Part shown: in pieces, positions 29,996-40,300 of the stretch
Numbering within the stretch: position 1 is the first letter of the stretch
How the letters are laid out: every line of letters starts with the position of its first letter
DNA from: Dietzia cinnamea NBRC 102147
GTDB taxonomy: Bacteria; Actinomycetota; Actinomycetes; Mycobacteriales; Mycobacteriaceae
NCBI RefSeq assembly: GCF_001571065.1
Contig: NZ_BCSW01000027.1
Location: 1-40,300 of the forward strand
Direction of reading: 5' to 3'
DNA length: 40,300 bases
Translations under genes and position numbers: made by a program
Notes under the pieces: generated by a model
The model's database searches: none
What the model saw: the letters and a program-made list of their open reading frames with translations, nothing else
Told to the model about the DNA's origin: nothing

Positions 29996-31297
29996 CTACA
30001 GCTCGATGGCGTCGGGGTCGTCGATGATTGACGACGACGAGCCCACCGCCGCGGACCGTTCGCTGTCGCTGAGGTCTGACGTGTTGAGCGTGGGATTGAA
30101 GTGCTCGCGCGGGAGGAAGTCGGGGAACATCTCGACGCGGTCCAGGCAGTCGACGAGCATCCGCAGGTACTGCCGGGGCGCGATGCCCACCTGCCCACCG
30201 AGCTTCCCGGCCACGGACTCGGCGAGCACGCGTAGGTACGCGTCGTCGACGAGCTCGGTGACCCGCTGCGCCGCGCCGGTCTCGAGCCCGGCGGCGTAGA
30301 GGTCCCGCACGCGCGAACCCACCTCGACGAGGCGGTCGAAGTCGAAGGGGTGGAGGCGGATCTGCGGTTGCCGGGGGTTGTCGAAGCGGGGGTCGGCGTC
30401 GAACTTCACGCCGAGACGCTGGTCGAGCGGCGGCAGACGCTTGATGCCCTGTTGCCCTTCGAAGAAGGCGCTGGTTCCGGTGATGAGCAGGTACATCCCG
30501 GGGTAGCGGCCGGAGTCCAGCTCGTCGATCCACTGGCGCAGGGCGTTGAGGGCCTTTTCGCGGACGTCGCCGCGCATGCGCTGGAGGGTCTCGACCTCGT
30601 CCAGCACCAGCAAGAGCCCGCGGTGGCCGGAGCCGGCGAGCACCTGGAGCAGGCCCTGGAAGAAGCCCATCGCGAGGAAGTGATCCAGCTCGCCCTTGAC
30701 CCCGGCGGCGCGTTTGGCCGACGCCGCCACATTGCGTTGCCCGCCGAGCCAGGCTGCCAATCCATCGGCGGTGTCGGCGTCGCCATTGAGCAGTGCCTCT
30801 CGGTATCCCCGGAGTGCGAGCGGAAAGACGGGTGCGGCCTCGGCCACGGGGCGCAGTCGCTCCTCCAACAGTGTGGCGCCGTCGGACCCGGCGGCGGCGG
30901 CGTCGTCCTCCACGCCCAGCAGCCAGTCGTCCAGGACCGCCCGGAACGCCTGGCGCGAGACCGCGGAGGTACGCAGCTCCTCACACGCGCGCCGGTAGAC
31001 GGTCTCGAGCCGGTGCAGGGGAGTCTCCAGCTCAGAGATCTGGACCTCGGTCACGGCGAACCCGCGGTCGAGCGCCTGCTGCTGGAGCCAGCGCGCGAAG
31101 AAGGTCTTGCCGGAGCCGTACTCGCCGCGGACGGCCTTGAACACGGCCGCCCCGCCGGCGACCTTGTCCAGTTCCTCACCCAGCACCGGCGCCAGCCGGT
31201 CCAGGCCCACGGCGAGCTGGTCCAGCCCTTCGGCGGGCACGGTTCCGCGGCGCAGGGCGTCGATGATCGCGGTGCGGCGGGCGGGGGAGAGAGTCAT
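29996..31297 (-). CDS. brxD: BREX-2 ATP-binding protein BrxD
   Basis: P-loop ATPase of the family found in BREX type 2 (BrxD, formerly DUF2791). The 433-residue product has Walker A GEYGSGKT (58-65) and Walker B LLLVLDEVE (228-236), in an AAA/STAND-like domain. A segment TGTSAFFEGQQGIKRLPPLDQRL follows, a family signature. Near the C-terminus lies a serine run (420-423) and an acidic tail. The ATG at 31297 immediately follows the pglZ stop (TAG-ATG). Its place between pglZ and the helicase is diagnostic of type 2 BREX. Confidence 0.9.
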   Translation of the reverse strand: MTLSPARRTAIIDALRRGTVPAEGLDQLAVGLDRLAPVLGEELDKVAGGAAVFKAVRGEYGSGKTFFARWLQQQALDRGFAVTEVQISELETPLHRLETVYRRACEELRTSAVSRQAFRAVLDDWLLGVEDDAAAAGSDGATLLEERLRPVAEAAPVFPLALRGYREALLNGDADTADGLAAWLGGQRNVAASAKRAAGVKGELDHFLAMGFFQGLLQVLAGSGHRGLLLVLDEVETLQRMRGDVREKALNALRQWIDELDSGRYPGMYLLITGTSAFFEGQQGIKRLPPLDQRLGVKFDADPRFDNPRQPQIRLHPFDFDRLVEVGSRVRDLYAAGLETGAAQRVTELVDDAYLRVLAESVAGKLGGQVGIAPRQYLRMLVDCLDRVEMFPDFLPREHFNPTLNTSDLSDSERSAAVGSSSSIIDDPDAIEL

Positions 31298-34210
31298 CTA
31301 CAGTCCGAACTGCTCAAAGAGGATCTGGGGTGCCAGCACCACGTCGTTGTCCTCGCGCTCGAGGACCGGCATGCCGTCCACGTTGACCACCTTCTGGATC
31401 CGCGCGACGGTGCCGCTGATCTGGAGCGCGTTGAGCCCGAGCGTTGTCCCGAGCACGGCGATGGGCATGCGGCCGTTGTTGGCGGCGATGGCTCGGAGCA
31501 CGTCCGCCAACTCGGCCGGGCTGGGCTTGAGCTGTTGGGCCTTGACCCGCTCCTTGAAGTACTGGGTACGGCCGAGATCGGCGAACTTGTCGGCGGGCTT
31601 GGCATGTGTAGCTCGAGCGGGAGTTGCGGTGGGCTCGTCGCCGTCGAACGAATCGAACAGCGACACCTGCTCGGTGGCACGTGCCGCCTTGCGCCTAGCA
31701 CCGCTCTTCGGGGTGGCGGGCCGCCCGGCCGTCGGTTGCCCCCCGGCCGAACCGATCCCGGTCGCTGAGGTCGGCGCGGCGTCCGCCGACGCCTCCGAGG
31801 CCGCCGTCGCGATGGGCCACCAGCCCGGCCACGGGTCCAGGACGGGCGGGCCGGCGGGGAACGTCGAGTGCTCGTCGAGTCCGTCGAGGCTCTGGACCAG
31901 GACGGCGACGGGGGCGCAGACCTCGGCGGGGGAGGCGCCGCCGTGGTAGCCAGCCTTCTTGCCGGTGTAGCGCAGGTCCTCGTCTACGGCCAGGATCGCC
32001 TCGTGCCGGGGTGTGCCGTCGGCGCCGGGCGCGAGGACCCGGTTGCCGGAGACGTACCGCTCGTTCTCCCCGGCGGGCCCCCCGGCGGCGGGCCGCCAGC
32101 GTGCGCTCACAGCACCGTCGGCGGTGACCTTGCCCACCAAGCTCCGTTCGACCACGTGACCGTGGTCGGAGAGCAGGACCACGTCCCGCCCCACCGCTCG
32201 GGCGTAGTCGAGCAGCTTGTCCAGGTGGGTGACGCGCGAGGTGGTCCAGGTGGTGGCGATGGGGTCGGACCGGTCCAGCGCGTCGTCGACGGTGTTGAGC
32301 ACAACCCCCACCACGGGGACGTGTGTGGTGTCGTAGATGGCGCTGCGGACGGTGTCGGTGAGGCCGGCGTCGAGATCTGCCTTGTGGAACAGCGTGCCGC
32401 CGGGGAACCTGGCGGCGAACCCGGACCTCTCCTCCTGCTGCCCGCCCAGCGCAAGCTCTCCGCGGAGCAGCGAGGTCCTCGACGCGGTGGTCACCGACGG
32501 CAGGGTGGAGGCGGCCACGTCGAGCCCGCGGGAGGCCAGGTCGAGCCGCTGCCACACGGTGGAGTGGCGAGCGGCCACGTCCTCGAGCAGGGCGTGCGCG
32601 GCGGGCACAGATAGTCCGTCGATCACCAGCACGAGCAGGGTTCGCTGTCCCCGCGTGCCGGACTCGACCGGCCCGGCCTCGCGCAGCGGAACCACCACCG
32701 TGGTTAGAACGTCCTCGACGAGCAGCGCGCCGCCGGCGGTGGCGCGATCGGCAAGCCTGGCCCCGACGAGCGCGGCGAAGCTGCGGTCGATCTCGCGCCG
32801 AACGGCGAGGGCTCGGTCGAGGACGCGGCGGCCGAGGGCGTCCGGGTCTGCGGCGGACTGCCCGGTCGGGGGCTTGGGGTCGGCGGTGAAGCCCCGCCAG
32901 GCGGAGTTGACGGCCCGGTCAACCCAGCTCAGCTCGTCGACGTAGGCGCGCATCGCCTCGATGTGGCCGGCGGACCGCAGCCGGTCCGCGGCGGCGACCG
33001 CCTCGGTCCGGTTCCACCGGTGCAGCCGGACCAGCGCGGTGGCGGTCTCGAGGTCATCGGGCCGGGAGCGTTCGGACTCGACGTGCGCCCGCAGCGCGTC
33101 GAGCCCGCGCAGCAGGGCTGTCTCGTCGCCTCCGTCAAGGGCGGTGGCGAGCCCGCGGGCGTACACGTCGAGGCGTCGCTGGAAGGCGCCGGGCAGGACG
33201 GTGGATCCGGCGAGCAGGGAGGCGCCGCCGTTCTGCTCGAATCCGGCGATCAGCCGGTGGGCCTCGCCGAGGACGGCGGTGAGCGGCTGACCGTCGTCGA
33301 GCGCTACGCGCACGGCCTTGGCTGCGGCGGAGCCCCATTCGCGCAGCGACTGCTCTCCGAGGGTGGTGCCGACGTGGTGGCGGAACAGGGCCCGCGCTCC
33401 GGTGAGTTCGGTGGGCGTGTCCTGCCACTCGGGGGTGCGGAGGGTCTCCGCCGCCAGCCCGGCCGGCAGCAGCGCCCGTGGCCCGTGGGTGGTCCACAAG
33501 CTGCGGATGCCGGACCCGGTCAGCGTGAAGGAGCGGCAGAGCCACGCGATGAGCCCCGCGCGGACGTCGTCGGTGAGCTGGGAGGCCAGCCCGTCCCACG
33601 CGTCGTGGGCGTCGGTCGTGGCGCTCCAGGCCAGCAGATCCGTGAGCCGGTGGTCCGGTTCCAGTCCCAGGACCTGTGTGCTGAGCGCGCCGTAGAGGTG
33701 GTCGGCGGTGAGAACCGGGGTCGGGGTGGGTGCGAGGGCGTCGCGGTGCTCGGCGAGCGCGGTGGTGAGCCCCCGCACGTCGTCGCGCCCGCGGGGGATG
33801 CGACCGTCGGTGCGGTCGGCGGAGAACATCCCGAGCAGGGTGCCCGTTGGGTCGAGTTCGCGCATCCGCCCGAGCGGCTGGAAGTGCTCCTTGACCCCCT
33901 GGGGGATCTCGTCCTCGGGGAGGTCGGTGAGCACGACGCGCCACGGCACGTCGGGGTCGTTCCGGTGCCGCACCACGTCGCGGATCTCGAGCACCGTCCG
34001 GCAGCAGTGGACGGGCACGGTGAGGTCGTCCACGCGCAGCGCGGTGCCGTCCCATTCGGGCCGGGCGTGCATCACCAAGAGTCCTCGTCGGTGCTTCTTG
34101 TCGCGGTAGAGACCGCCGAGGAGTGGGACGAGGTCGGCGGCGGTCGCCGTACCGAGGGACGACGACGAGGTGGTGCCACCCCCCGCTAGTCCGGCACTGA
34201 CTCCGGTCAC
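31298..34210 (-). CDS. pglZ: BREX-2 phosphatase-fold protein PglZ
   Basis: Alkaline-phosphatase-superfamily protein, the hallmark of all BREX systems; in Streptomyces Pgl it is needed for phage resistance. The 970-residue product has an N-terminal helical region, then the catalytic-type domain. Candidate metal ligands and nucleophile are D531 (LVLVIDGLS), T574/T575 ([11 protein letters not shown]), D682 and H683 (LLSDHGHV), and H756 (GYHGGASP). A low-complexity Ala/Thr/Pro linker near residues 800-870 leads to a winged-helix-like C-terminus. A serine run lies at residues 15-18. The GTG start at 34210 overlaps the pglY stop (GTGA). Length and domain order match Streptomyces PglZ. Confidence 0.93.
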   Translation of the reverse strand: MTGVSAGLAGGGTTSSSSLGTATAADLVPLLGGLYRDKKHRRGLLVMHARPEWDGTALRVDDLTVPVHCCRTVLEIRDVVRHRNDPDVPWRVVLTDLPEDEIPQGVKEHFQPLGRMRELDPTGTLLGMFSADRTDGRIPRGRDDVRGLTTALAEHRDALAPTPTPVLTADHLYGALSTQVLGLEPDHRLTDLLAWSATTDAHDAWDGLASQLTDDVRAGLIAWLCRSFTLTGSGIRSLWTTHGPRALLPAGLAAETLRTPEWQDTPTELTGARALFRHHVGTTLGEQSLREWGSAAAKAVRVALDDGQPLTAVLGEAHRLIAGFEQNGGASLLAGSTVLPGAFQRRLDVYARGLATALDGGDETALLRGLDALRAHVESERSRPDDLETATALVRLHRWNRTEAVAAADRLRSAGHIEAMRAYVDELSWVDRAVNSAWRGFTADPKPPTGQSAADPDALGRRVLDRALAVRREIDRSFAALVGARLADRATAGGALLVEDVLTTVVVPLREAGPVESGTRGQRTLLVLVIDGLSVPAAHALLEDVAARHSTVWQRLDLASRGLDVAASTLPSVTTASRTSLLRGELALGGQQEERSGFAARFPGGTLFHKADLDAGLTDTVRSAIYDTTHVPVVGVVLNTVDDALDRSDPIATTWTTSRVTHLDKLLDYARAVGRDVVLLSDHGHVVERSLVGKVTADGAVSARWRPAAGGPAGENERYVSGNRVLAPGADGTPRHEAILAVDEDLRYTGKKAGYHGGASPAEVCAPVAVLVQSLDGLDEHSTFPAGPPVLDPWPGWWPIATAASEASADAAPTSATGIGSAGGQPTAGRPATPKSGARRKAARATEQVSLFDSFDGDEPTATPARATHAKPADKFADLGRTQYFKERVKAQQLKPSPAELADVLRAIAANNGRMPIAVLGTTLGLNALQISGTVARIQKVVNVDGMPVLEREDNDVVLAPQILFEQFGL

Positions 34211-37200
34211 GTCCCGGGCTCCTCGGCGGTGATCTCGATGCGGTAGCGCACGCCCGGCCCGTGGGTCCGCTTGAGGTCGGCGAGTGCCCGGTGGAGCGCG
34301 GCCTCAACTTGGCTACCGCGGGCCTCAAAGGACCGGCGTGGACCGAAACCCTCGATACGCACGGCATCGACCTCCGAGCCGCCGCCGGTGTCACCGGTCC
34401 CGCCGCCCGGACCGGACCGGGAGTCGTCGCCGGAACCATCTCCAGCACCCGATCCTGCACGGGAATCGCCGGTTTCTCCGGCGTCCCCAGTATCCCCGGT
34501 ACCTCCGTTGCCCGTGCCTCTGGAACCATCGCCCCCGGGTCCGCCCCCCGAACCATCGCCGCCCGCGATCACCCTGTTAATCCAGTCCTGGGCGCGCTTC
34601 TCGAACTTCTGCACCGCCGTGTTCAGGTGCTGGACGAACTCGTGGGTGTCGACGCCGCTGTCGAGGTCCACAATGATTTGCGCGGCCTCGGCGCCCAGAG
34701 CGCCCTGCTTTGCCCGCCCACCGATCAGGGTCTCGAGGGTTGGCCCGATGTTGCGCGCCACGGCCGCCACCTCCTCGGCGGTGGTGATGGACTGGCTCGC
34801 CTCGTTGGTGGTGGCCCCGAGGTAGGTGCCCGGCCCCTCACAGGAGGCGGCGAGGGCCGCCACGATCTCGCCGTGGTGCTGTTTCTTGCGCACCAACACT
34901 TGCAGCAGCTGCGTCTGCCGGCGCGCGAGCTGGAGCCGGCGCCCCTCCACGGTTCGCCCCAGACGCTGCTCGAGCTTCGACAGCTGCTCGACCAGATCCT
35001 CGCTGGACCGCTTGAACTCGTCGGCCTTGCTCGCCACCTCGCCCGCCAGGTGGGTGAGGTTGGTGGGGGAGAGGTGACCTCTCTCGGGAATGCCAAAGAG
35101 GTGCTGGGCAGCCTGGACGGCGCGATCCCACTCGCCCTGCTCGGGCAGTACGGGCTCGCGCAGCTGGTGCGACTGCTGGATGTCCTTAAAGGCCGGAGCT
35201 GCGACAGGGGTTCCGTAGGTGAACCAGCTGCGGTCGCGTGACTCGGCCCAGGCCGCCGCGAGCAGGGTGGTGCAGTCGCGGTTGAGCCCTGCCTGTGGCA
35301 TGAGCTTCTCGACGGCGGCCACTACCTGTGCCACCGTGAGTACGCCGTCGGCCTGCCCGGACTTCTCCGCCTCGGCGAGCGCGCGGTCGATCTGCCCGGC
35401 GAAGCTGGCAAAGGTGGCGCTGGGGAACACGAGGTGCGACTCATGGACGTCGGCCACCCGGAGGCCGCCCAGCACGAGCTGGACGGACTTGCGCTCGGCG
35501 GCCACAACCGCGGCGCGGCCGTCTTCGCGGGCGTCCGACCGGCGCAGCACGTCGAGTGAGACCGCGAAGTCCTTCTGCGTGAGCGCGCTGGTGGTGTCGA
35601 ACCGAGGGTGGTCGGGGTAGCGCTGGTCAAAGGCCTGATCGTAGAGCCGCCGGGCGGCCTCGCGCAGCGAAGCGCCGACGGGCCGCTGCACCACCACGGA
35701 GGAACTCAACGAGCGGACGGGCGGCTGCCCCTCGGGGAACACTGCGCCCTCGGCGATGCCGTACATCTTGCGCAGGATTGCGGCCAGCTGCCCGGCGAGC
35801 TGGTTGCGCTGGGTCACCATGACCTGGCGGACCCGCTCACGGTCGCCGTCGGCGAGGTAGCTGGTGTAGCCGAGCCACTTCTCCGACTGCAGAACCCAGT
35901 CCATGGTGACGAGCTTGCCCAGGTCGTCCATCTGCTTGCGATCGAGGAATGCGGGGAGCCAGGCGAGCGTGAAGTGATCGTGGCCGTCGGTACGGAGGCG
36001 GTCGAGTCGGGCGTGGTCCTCGGAAACTCCGTGGCCTTCTTCGTCGAACGGCAGGTCCACGATCACCCGCAGCGCCCCTGGTTCGACGGGGGCGATAAGG
36101 GTGTCGGGCACGGAGCCTGGGTCGCGGACGTTGCCAAAGACGATCTCGACGGTCCGATTCGTGCCGCGCCAGGTGATCCGGGTCGAGCGCGCGCCGTCGG
36201 CCTGCGGGTCGATGGCTGCGATCCCGAACTCTTCCTGCAGCATCGACCGGAGCCGTTCGCGGCGCCGCGAGAAGGTGTCCTCGCCGCGGGCGCGCTCAAG
36301 GATCTCGTCGAAGGGCAGCTCCTCCAGCGTGATGGAAATCAGCGGATCGTGGCTGTCTGTGCCCACGGTGATCTCGGGGACCGAGGTGTTCCACTCGCGG
36401 ACCGAGGCGAGCGCGCGGGTCGGCGCGTCAGAGGCGACGATCGAGACGAGCTCCCCGTGGTTGAGGTGCGCCAGGCGGCTGGCGGTGAGCGCCTTGAGCC
36501 CTGGCACCTCGGGCGCGAGAGCGGAGAGCAACAGCGTCTTGGCCAGCCGGAGCTGGGCCCGCACGCCCTTGGGCTGGTCCAGGTCCCGCACGCTCGGGTC
36601 GGCGTCCGGGAACTGGGCCAGGACGGCGGGACGGAGCTTGTCGTGCCACAGGGTGCGCGCCGTGCGGAACCGGGCGGCCACCGCCTCGTCGGTGCCGCCC
36701 TTCTGGGTGCCGTCGATGATGTAGTCGAACACCTCGCCCACGGGTATCACCTGGTCGACGGTCATGGTGTCGGCGAGGTCGACGAGCATCGACTCCATCA
36801 CCTTGAGCGCGGTGCGGTCGCGCTGCATGGCGGTGGACAGGTGGACGAGGGTGTCGATGAGGACCGGGCTGAAGGGATAGGTGAGCCGGAACTGCTCCTC
36901 GGTGGCTCCGCGGTGCTGGTCGTCGGTGTTGACCTTGTCCAGCAGGACGGGCTTGACGGCCGGGGACAGGTGCAGCCGCTGGAACGAGGCCTCGAGAGCC
37001 TCGACCGCCGCGGCGTTCTTGGGGGTGAGGAGTCGGCGGTGGGCGATCTGCGGCAGGTTGGCCGAGCCGAGCGCGATGCCGGAGAAGCGGCCTTCCTGGT
37101 GGGCGATGGCCTGCTCGCGGATCTTGGTGGCCTCGCCGGCCTCGATCGACGAGTCCTTCCACGCCTTGAGGTCGTGCTGACGGGCGATAAAGCTGACGAC

Positions 37201-38190
37201 CGGCACGGCCATGCGCCCCTGGTCGGATTCGACGAACCCGGTGAGCTTCTGGATCTCGCGGCCGAAGAACTCGCGGTTGGAGAAGTGGAAGGTGAGCCAC
37301 AGGATCAGCTCGTCGAGCAGCAGGACCACAGCCTCATAGCCGAGGGTCGTGGCGTGCGCCGCGATGGCGGACAGCCCCTCGGGCAGATGCAGCCAGTCGG
37401 TGTTGGTGTGCGCGGAGGTGATCCACGTCTGGCCGAGCGCGGAGACCAGCGCATCCCGCTCGGCGCGGGACGCGGCGGGGTGTCGGGCGCGGTCGTAGGA
37501 GTCGCGGTCCCAGGTGGCGGCGGTGGCGCCGCCGAGCGCGGCCAGGTCCAGGCCCCCGGGGGCGGAGGACGACGACGAGGTGACGCCGCCAGGTCCGGTG
37601 GTGGCAGTGGCCAGGCGGGCGAAGAACCTCTCGTCGCCGACCTCGGCACGCATCTGTTCGGCGTTCTCGAGCAGCCCGTCAGCCATGTGGAGTACCGGCG
37701 GGGTGACTCCCGGGTGGAGCCGGTTCAGGTGCGCCAGGTACGCCGAGAAGAGGGTGTCCTCGATGGAGTTCGAACCCAGGAAATGGAAGGGCAGCGCGAG
37801 GATCTTGCTCGACGTGGCCCGCGGGTGGTCGGCGATGTGCTGCTGGAGTTCGGCGATGGCGCGGGCGCGAGGGTCGCCGGTGAGCAGGGCCAGGAGTACA
37901 GCCATGAAGTGCGACTTGCCGGAGCCGAATGAGCCCTTGAGGAAGGCCCCCTTGTTCTCTCCGGTGGCCAGGGCGCTGTCGACCAGGGCGAGCGCCTCGT
38001 CAAAGGCATCGCCGATGGACGGGGTCACCACGTACTCGGCCAGGGTGGTCCCGAGTTCGTCTCTGGTGACGGCGTCGGAGAGTTGGAGGACGAACGTCGA
38101 GGTTCCCGAGTGCTCGGGGATCGAGAAGACGTCACGCAGGGTGGGGCTGGTGCCCGACCCTGCCGTCGCGCCGGGAGGGGTGAAGGCCAT
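34207..38190 (-). CDS. pglY: BREX-2 ATPase PglY
   Basis: Large P-loop ATPase of the BrxC/PglY family (DUF6079). The 1327-residue product has Walker [10 protein letters not shown] (86-94) and Walker B VVLLLDE (288-294). A serine run follows a Gly pair at residues 205-209, between the two. Long helical regions make up the middle. A Gly/Asp/Ser-rich stretch of about 60 residues (encoded near 34377-34566) then precedes a compact final domain of about 45 residues. In Streptomyces the Walker motif of PglY is required for the Pgl phenotype. The ATG at 38190 is five bases after the pglX stop. It is the longest gene in the window and complete. Confidence 0.93.
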   Translation of the reverse strand: MAFTPPGATAGSGTSPTLRDVFSIPEHSGTSTFVLQLSDAVTRDELGTTLAEYVVTPSIGDAFDEALALVDSALATGENKGAFLKGSFGSGKSHFMAVLLALLTGDPRARAIAELQQHIADHPRATSSKILALPFHFLGSNSIEDTLFSAYLAHLNRLHPGVTPPVLHMADGLLENAEQMRAEVGDERFFARLATATTGPGGVTSSSSSAPGGLDLAALGGATAATWDRDSYDRARHPAASRAERDALVSALGQTWITSAHTNTDWLHLPEGLSAIAAHATTLGYEAVVLLLDELILWLTFHFSNREFFGREIQKLTGFVESDQGRMAVPVVSFIARQHDLKAWKDSSIEAGEATKIREQAIAHQEGRFSGIALGSANLPQIAHRRLLTPKNAAAVEALEASFQRLHLSPAVKPVLLDKVNTDDQHRGATEEQFRLTYPFSPVLIDTLVHLSTAMQRDRTALKVMESMLVDLADTMTVDQVIPVGEVFDYIIDGTQKGGTDEAVAARFRTARTLWHDKLRPAVLAQFPDADPSVRDLDQPKGVRAQLRLAKTLLLSALAPEVPGLKALTASRLAHLNHGELVSIVASDAPTRALASVREWNTSVPEITVGTDSHDPLISITLEELPFDEILERARGEDTFSRRRERLRSMLQEEFGIAAIDPQADGARSTRITWRGTNRTVEIVFGNVRDPGSVPDTLIAPVEPGALRVIVDLPFDEEGHGVSEDHARLDRLRTDGHDHFTLAWLPAFLDRKQMDDLGKLVTMDWVLQSEKWLGYTSYLADGDRERVRQVMVTQRNQLAGQLAAILRKMYGIAEGAVFPEGQPPVRSLSSSVVVQRPVGASLREAARRLYDQAFDQRYPDHPRFDTTSALTQKDFAVSLDVLRRSDAREDGRAAVVAAERKSVQLVLGGLRVADVHESHLVFPSATFASFAGQIDRALAEAEKSGQADGVLTVAQVVAAVEKLMPQAGLNRDCTTLLAAAWAESRDRSWFTYGTPVAAPAFKDIQQSHQLREPVLPEQGEWDRAVQAAQHLFGIPERGHLSPTNLTHLAGEVASKADEFKRSSEDLVEQLSKLEQRLGRTVEGRRLQLARRQTQLLQVLVRKKQHHGEIVAALAASCEGPGTYLGATTNEASQSITTAEEVAAVARNIGPTLETLIGGRAKQGALGAEAAQIIVDLDSGVDTHEFVQHLNTAVQKFEKRAQDWINRVIAGGDGSGGGPGGDGSRGTGNGGTGDTGDAGETGDSRAGSGAGDGSGDDSRSGPGGGTGDTGGGSEVDAVRIEGFGPRRSFEARGSQVEAALHRALADLKRTHGPGVRYRIEITAEEPGT
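34377..34566 (-). repeat. Gly/Asp/Ser-rich low-complexity segment in pglY
   Basis: About 63 codons rich in Gly, Asp, Ser and Thr with short repeats such as GTGDTGD and GDGSG. It links the helical body of PglY to its last domain and is probably a flexible tether. Confidence 0.6.
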
Positions 38191-38195
38191 GGCCT

Positions 38196-40300
38196 CTAGC
38201 TTTCCTTATCGGGTGTAGTAGCTGCGCCTGCGACGCGCTTGCGGCCGCGGGTCGCTGGGGCGGGACGCCAGGCGGACAGGTCGGCGATCGCGACGCCGGA
38301 ACGCTCGGCGAGCGAGGTGAGCTGTCCCCCGAGATAGTCGGCCCAGTCGATTCCGGAATGGGCGTCCATGCCGGAGTGCCACTGACGGATCCACGGCATG
38401 AGCTCGGCCAGCCCAGCGACGAGCGGAACGAGCTGAGCGGGGTCGGTGTCGTCCTTGCGATCGTCGTACAACGACACCAGGGCGATGCCTTGCTCGGCGT
38501 GGTCCCAGCCCGCCCAGCCCAGCATTGCGGTGGGATCGTCGGGACCCGAGGCACCGGGGTAGGAGATGAACCGTTCCTTGGGCACGTCGAGCTTGCCGCG
38601 AGCCTGCCAGTACGAGGCTTTGCGGAAGTCCGCGGAGGTGTACTTGGGTGGGACCGGGACCTGGGCGGTGGTGATCTCGCCGCGGTCCTCGGCACGCTGG
38701 GCCTCCCACGTGACCTGCCACTCGGCGAACTTGCGCAAGCCCGAGTCCTTGAGCCGGAGCGCGGCCAGGTACGGCACGGCCTCGTCCTGCAAGAGCGCCA
38801 CGAGGTTGGTGAGCACGCCGGCCTGCCGCTTGCTCGACCACAACTCGAGCGCCTCGGAAACTCCGGCCAAGTGCGGAGCGGTCTCGACCTTCGCGGCGAG
38901 CTGACGGACCGACTGCGGCTGCGGATACCCGTTGGGGTCCTTCCACAGCTCGGGGGTCTCTAGCCTGTCCAGGATCCACGCCGCCAGAGCTGCGCGGACC
39001 CGGTCGGACCACGGCACGGAAGACCAGCGCCGCTTGTACTCGGGACGCTCCAGCAGCTCCAGCGAACGATCCTCGGCGATCAGGTTCAGTCGCTGCTTTA
39101 CGCAGGCCCGATACTCCTCAGGTAGGTGCGCGGGAATCTCGGTCACCGGCGTCGAGCGGTGGCGCTCGAACCATGCAGTCTCGGCCTCACCTGCCTGCAC
39201 CTTACGGGCCAGGGCGACCTCAAACGCCCGCTCACCCAGCGCTATCCCGGGCACCTCACCCACCGGCAGCGCCAGGTCTGTCTCGGTGAACCCGTACAGG
39301 TGATACACCTGCCAGTCCAGCTCCTCCTGCTCGGCGATCATCAACCCTCGGAGTCGTTCCCATTCGGCCTCACCGCTGGCGAACAGCTCCGCGGAAGGAG
39401 ACGAATCCTCAAGAAGCGCGGCCGGCTCGACCGACGCCAACTCCTGCGCGAGTTGGTCGATGCGACGAGCACGCTCCAGCGTCGAGCCGGAGGGAAGGGG
39501 GAAGTCCTTGAGCGTGGTGCCAGTGTATTCATAGAAGTTCTCCCACGGTGCCAACGTGGTCCGCGCACCCTTCGAGTCAGTCGTGCTGCCCTTATTGAAG
39601 CAATTCTGTCTGAACCAAAACGCCGCCGTCGACGAGTTGAGCACCCCCAGCAGTTCAAGGTGCTCGTCCTCGCTCGCCCCCTCCTGCAGCTTGATCACCG
39701 GCGCCGAACGGTTGAACACCTTCCCGCCGCGATCCAAGACGAAATGGTTATGCGTCGCGACGAACGCAAACGCGATCCGAATTGGCCCTCTCAGTTTGGC
39801 TGGGTAAAGTTCACCAAACTCCCACCAATAATGACTGTCGAGCTCCTCGATGGGGCGACCGAACCGCTTTCGAAGCTGCATAATGCGCCTAAGTGGCCAG
39901 AAGTGCAGGCTACGGCCATCAAAATCCAAGTGCACGTAGTCCGTGCCGTAGGGAAAAATTGTCGTCGTAGACGAATATGCTTGGAAATCTCGGACATCAA
40001 GACCCTCGACCATTGTCCGAAAGTTCGTAATTCCCCTCCGCCGCATAAACCCGACGTCTGCAAAGAATGCATCGTCTTCGGCTGTAATCGCCGAGAAGCC
40101 GATCTGATCGACTCGACGTCCGAGGTGGGTCGCGATTTGGCTAAGGCGTTTAGAGATCTGTGGGGCGCCGCCACCTTGGAGAGACCACGGGTGCGCGTTA
40201 AGCACTTCTCGCGGGTATTCTAGAACACTGATCCAATTGTCCTCGTAGCCCGGCGTTTCGATGTTCTCGACAATACTGCGCCACACTACGCCATATGCGG
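38196..40300 (-). CDS. pglX: BREX-2 adenine methyltransferase PglX, C-terminal part (cut by window edge)
   Basis: The visible 700 residues are the C-terminal part of PglX, the adenine-specific DNA methyltransferase of type 2 BREX. The frame stays open to the right edge; a GTG at 40286 is internal, not a start. Recognisable parts include [44 protein letters not shown] and [19 protein letters not shown]. The last resembles the post-catalytic region of Eco57I-like methylases. The NPPY catalytic motif is not in view and must lie beyond the edge. About 39530-40300 is close to 50-55% G+C, far below the rest of the gene, and may hold the target-recognition part. The TAG at 38196-38198 is five bases before pglY. 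Confidence 0.88.
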   Translation of the reverse strand, partial: AYGVVWRSIVENIETPGYEDNWISVLEYPREVLNAHPWSLQGGGAPQISKRLSQIATHLGRRVDQIGFSAITAEDDAFFADVGFMRRRGITNFRTMVEGLDVRDFQAYSSTTTIFPYGTDYVHLDFDGRSLHFWPLRRIMQLRKRFGRPIEELDSHYWWEFGELYPAKLRGPIRIAFAFVATHNHFVLDRGGKVFNRSAPVIKLQEGASEDEHLELLGVLNSSTAAFWFRQNCFNKGSTTDSKGARTTLAPWENFYEYTGTTLKDFPLPSGSTLERARRIDQLAQELASVEPAALLEDSSPSAELFASGEAEWERLRGLMIAEQEELDWQVYHLYGFTETDLALPVGEVPGIALGERAFEVALARKVQAGEAETAWFERHRSTPVTEIPAHLPEEYRACVKQRLNLIAEDRSLELLERPEYKRRWSSVPWSDRVRAALAAWILDRLETPELWKDPNGYPQPQSVRQLAAKVETAPHLAGVSEALELWSSKRQAGVLTNLVALLQDEAVPYLAALRLKDSGLRKFAEWQVTWEAQRAEDRGEITTAQVPVPPKYTSADFRKASYWQARGKLDVPKERFISYPGASGPDDPTAMLGWAGWDHAEQGIALVSLYDDRKDDTDPAQLVPLVAGLAELMPWIRQWHSGMDAHSGIDWADYLGGQLTSLAERSGVAIADLSAWRPAPATRGRKRVAGAATTPDKES

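Noticed and set aside
32963-34189. 408-residue open frame opposite pglZ
   Set aside because: Antisense shadow; no domain and no ribosome-binding site.
34150-37590. GAC/TCG triplet runs as a phase-variation switch in pglY and pglZ
   Set aside because: Only three to four units and a period of three, so slippage would not shift the frame.
35608-37932. 774-residue open frame opposite pglY
   Set aside because: Antisense shadow; PglY has clear Walker motifs and operon context.
27884-40300. Type 1 BREX or DISARM as alternative identity of the island
   Set aside because: No BrxL/Lon, BrxA or BrxB for type 1, and no DrmA/B or PLD protein for DISARM; BrxD and BrxHI beside PglY/PglZ fit type 2 BREX only.

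Overview
The window is high-GC actinobacterial DNA (about 70% G+C over most of its length) with a core layout that matches, gene for gene, the Mycobacterium tuberculosis Rv1445c-Rv1473 neighbourhood. That order, together with mptB (lipomannan synthesis), sufR-sufBDCSUT and the ctaA/ctaB pair, points to the order Mycobacteriales. A CrtL-type lycopene cyclase and an intein-free sufB argue against M. tuberculosis itself and suggest a Dietzia-, Gordonia- or Rhodococcus-like genome. I cannot name the species from this sequence.

Layout from left to right. (1) 1-6651: a leftward pentose-phosphate operon, tkt-tal-zwf-opcA-pgl, with stop/start overlaps between the first four genes. A strong hairpin and a tandem 19-bp repeat lie beyond pgl. 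(2) 6827-10236: ctaB (heme O synthase), a convergent quinone oxidoreductase, and a low-complexity protein with 19-residue tandem repeats. (3) 10300-10389: a 90-nt nested palindrome between convergent genes. (4) 10447-14816: a leftward group of mptB, an ABC-2 exporter pair and ctaA (heme A synthase). (5) 14971-21409: the complete SUF iron-sulfur assembly operon sufR-B-D-C-S-U-T, ended by a GC-rich hairpin. (6) 21541-24313: an unknown membrane protein, a lycopene cyclase and a TesB-like thioesterase. (7) 24741-26372: an ABC-F ATPase, the last gene of the conserved core block.

From about 26385 the content changes to a defence island. First comes an AT-richer gene (26476-27723) whose C-terminal half carries an R-x4-H motif of the kind found in HEPN ribonucleases. 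Facing it is a five-gene leftward operon, pglX (truncated by the right edge)-pglY-pglZ-brxD-brxHI, with stop/start overlap, contact or a few bases between genes. Gene content and order identify a type 2 BREX system, the phage growth limitation (Pgl) family. The kinase gene pglW, expected upstream of pglX, would lie beyond the right edge, as would the catalytic half of pglX.

In BREX-2/Pgl as known from Streptomyces, PglX is an adenine methyltransferase, PglY an ATPase, PglZ an alkaline-phosphatase-fold protein and PglW a kinase; BrxD and BrxHI complete the type 2 set. The most interesting element outside the known system is the HEPN-like gene at the island's left border. Its composition differs from the adjoining BREX genes and resembles only the variable part of pglX. 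No tRNA, rRNA, CRISPR array, transposase or integrase was seen.
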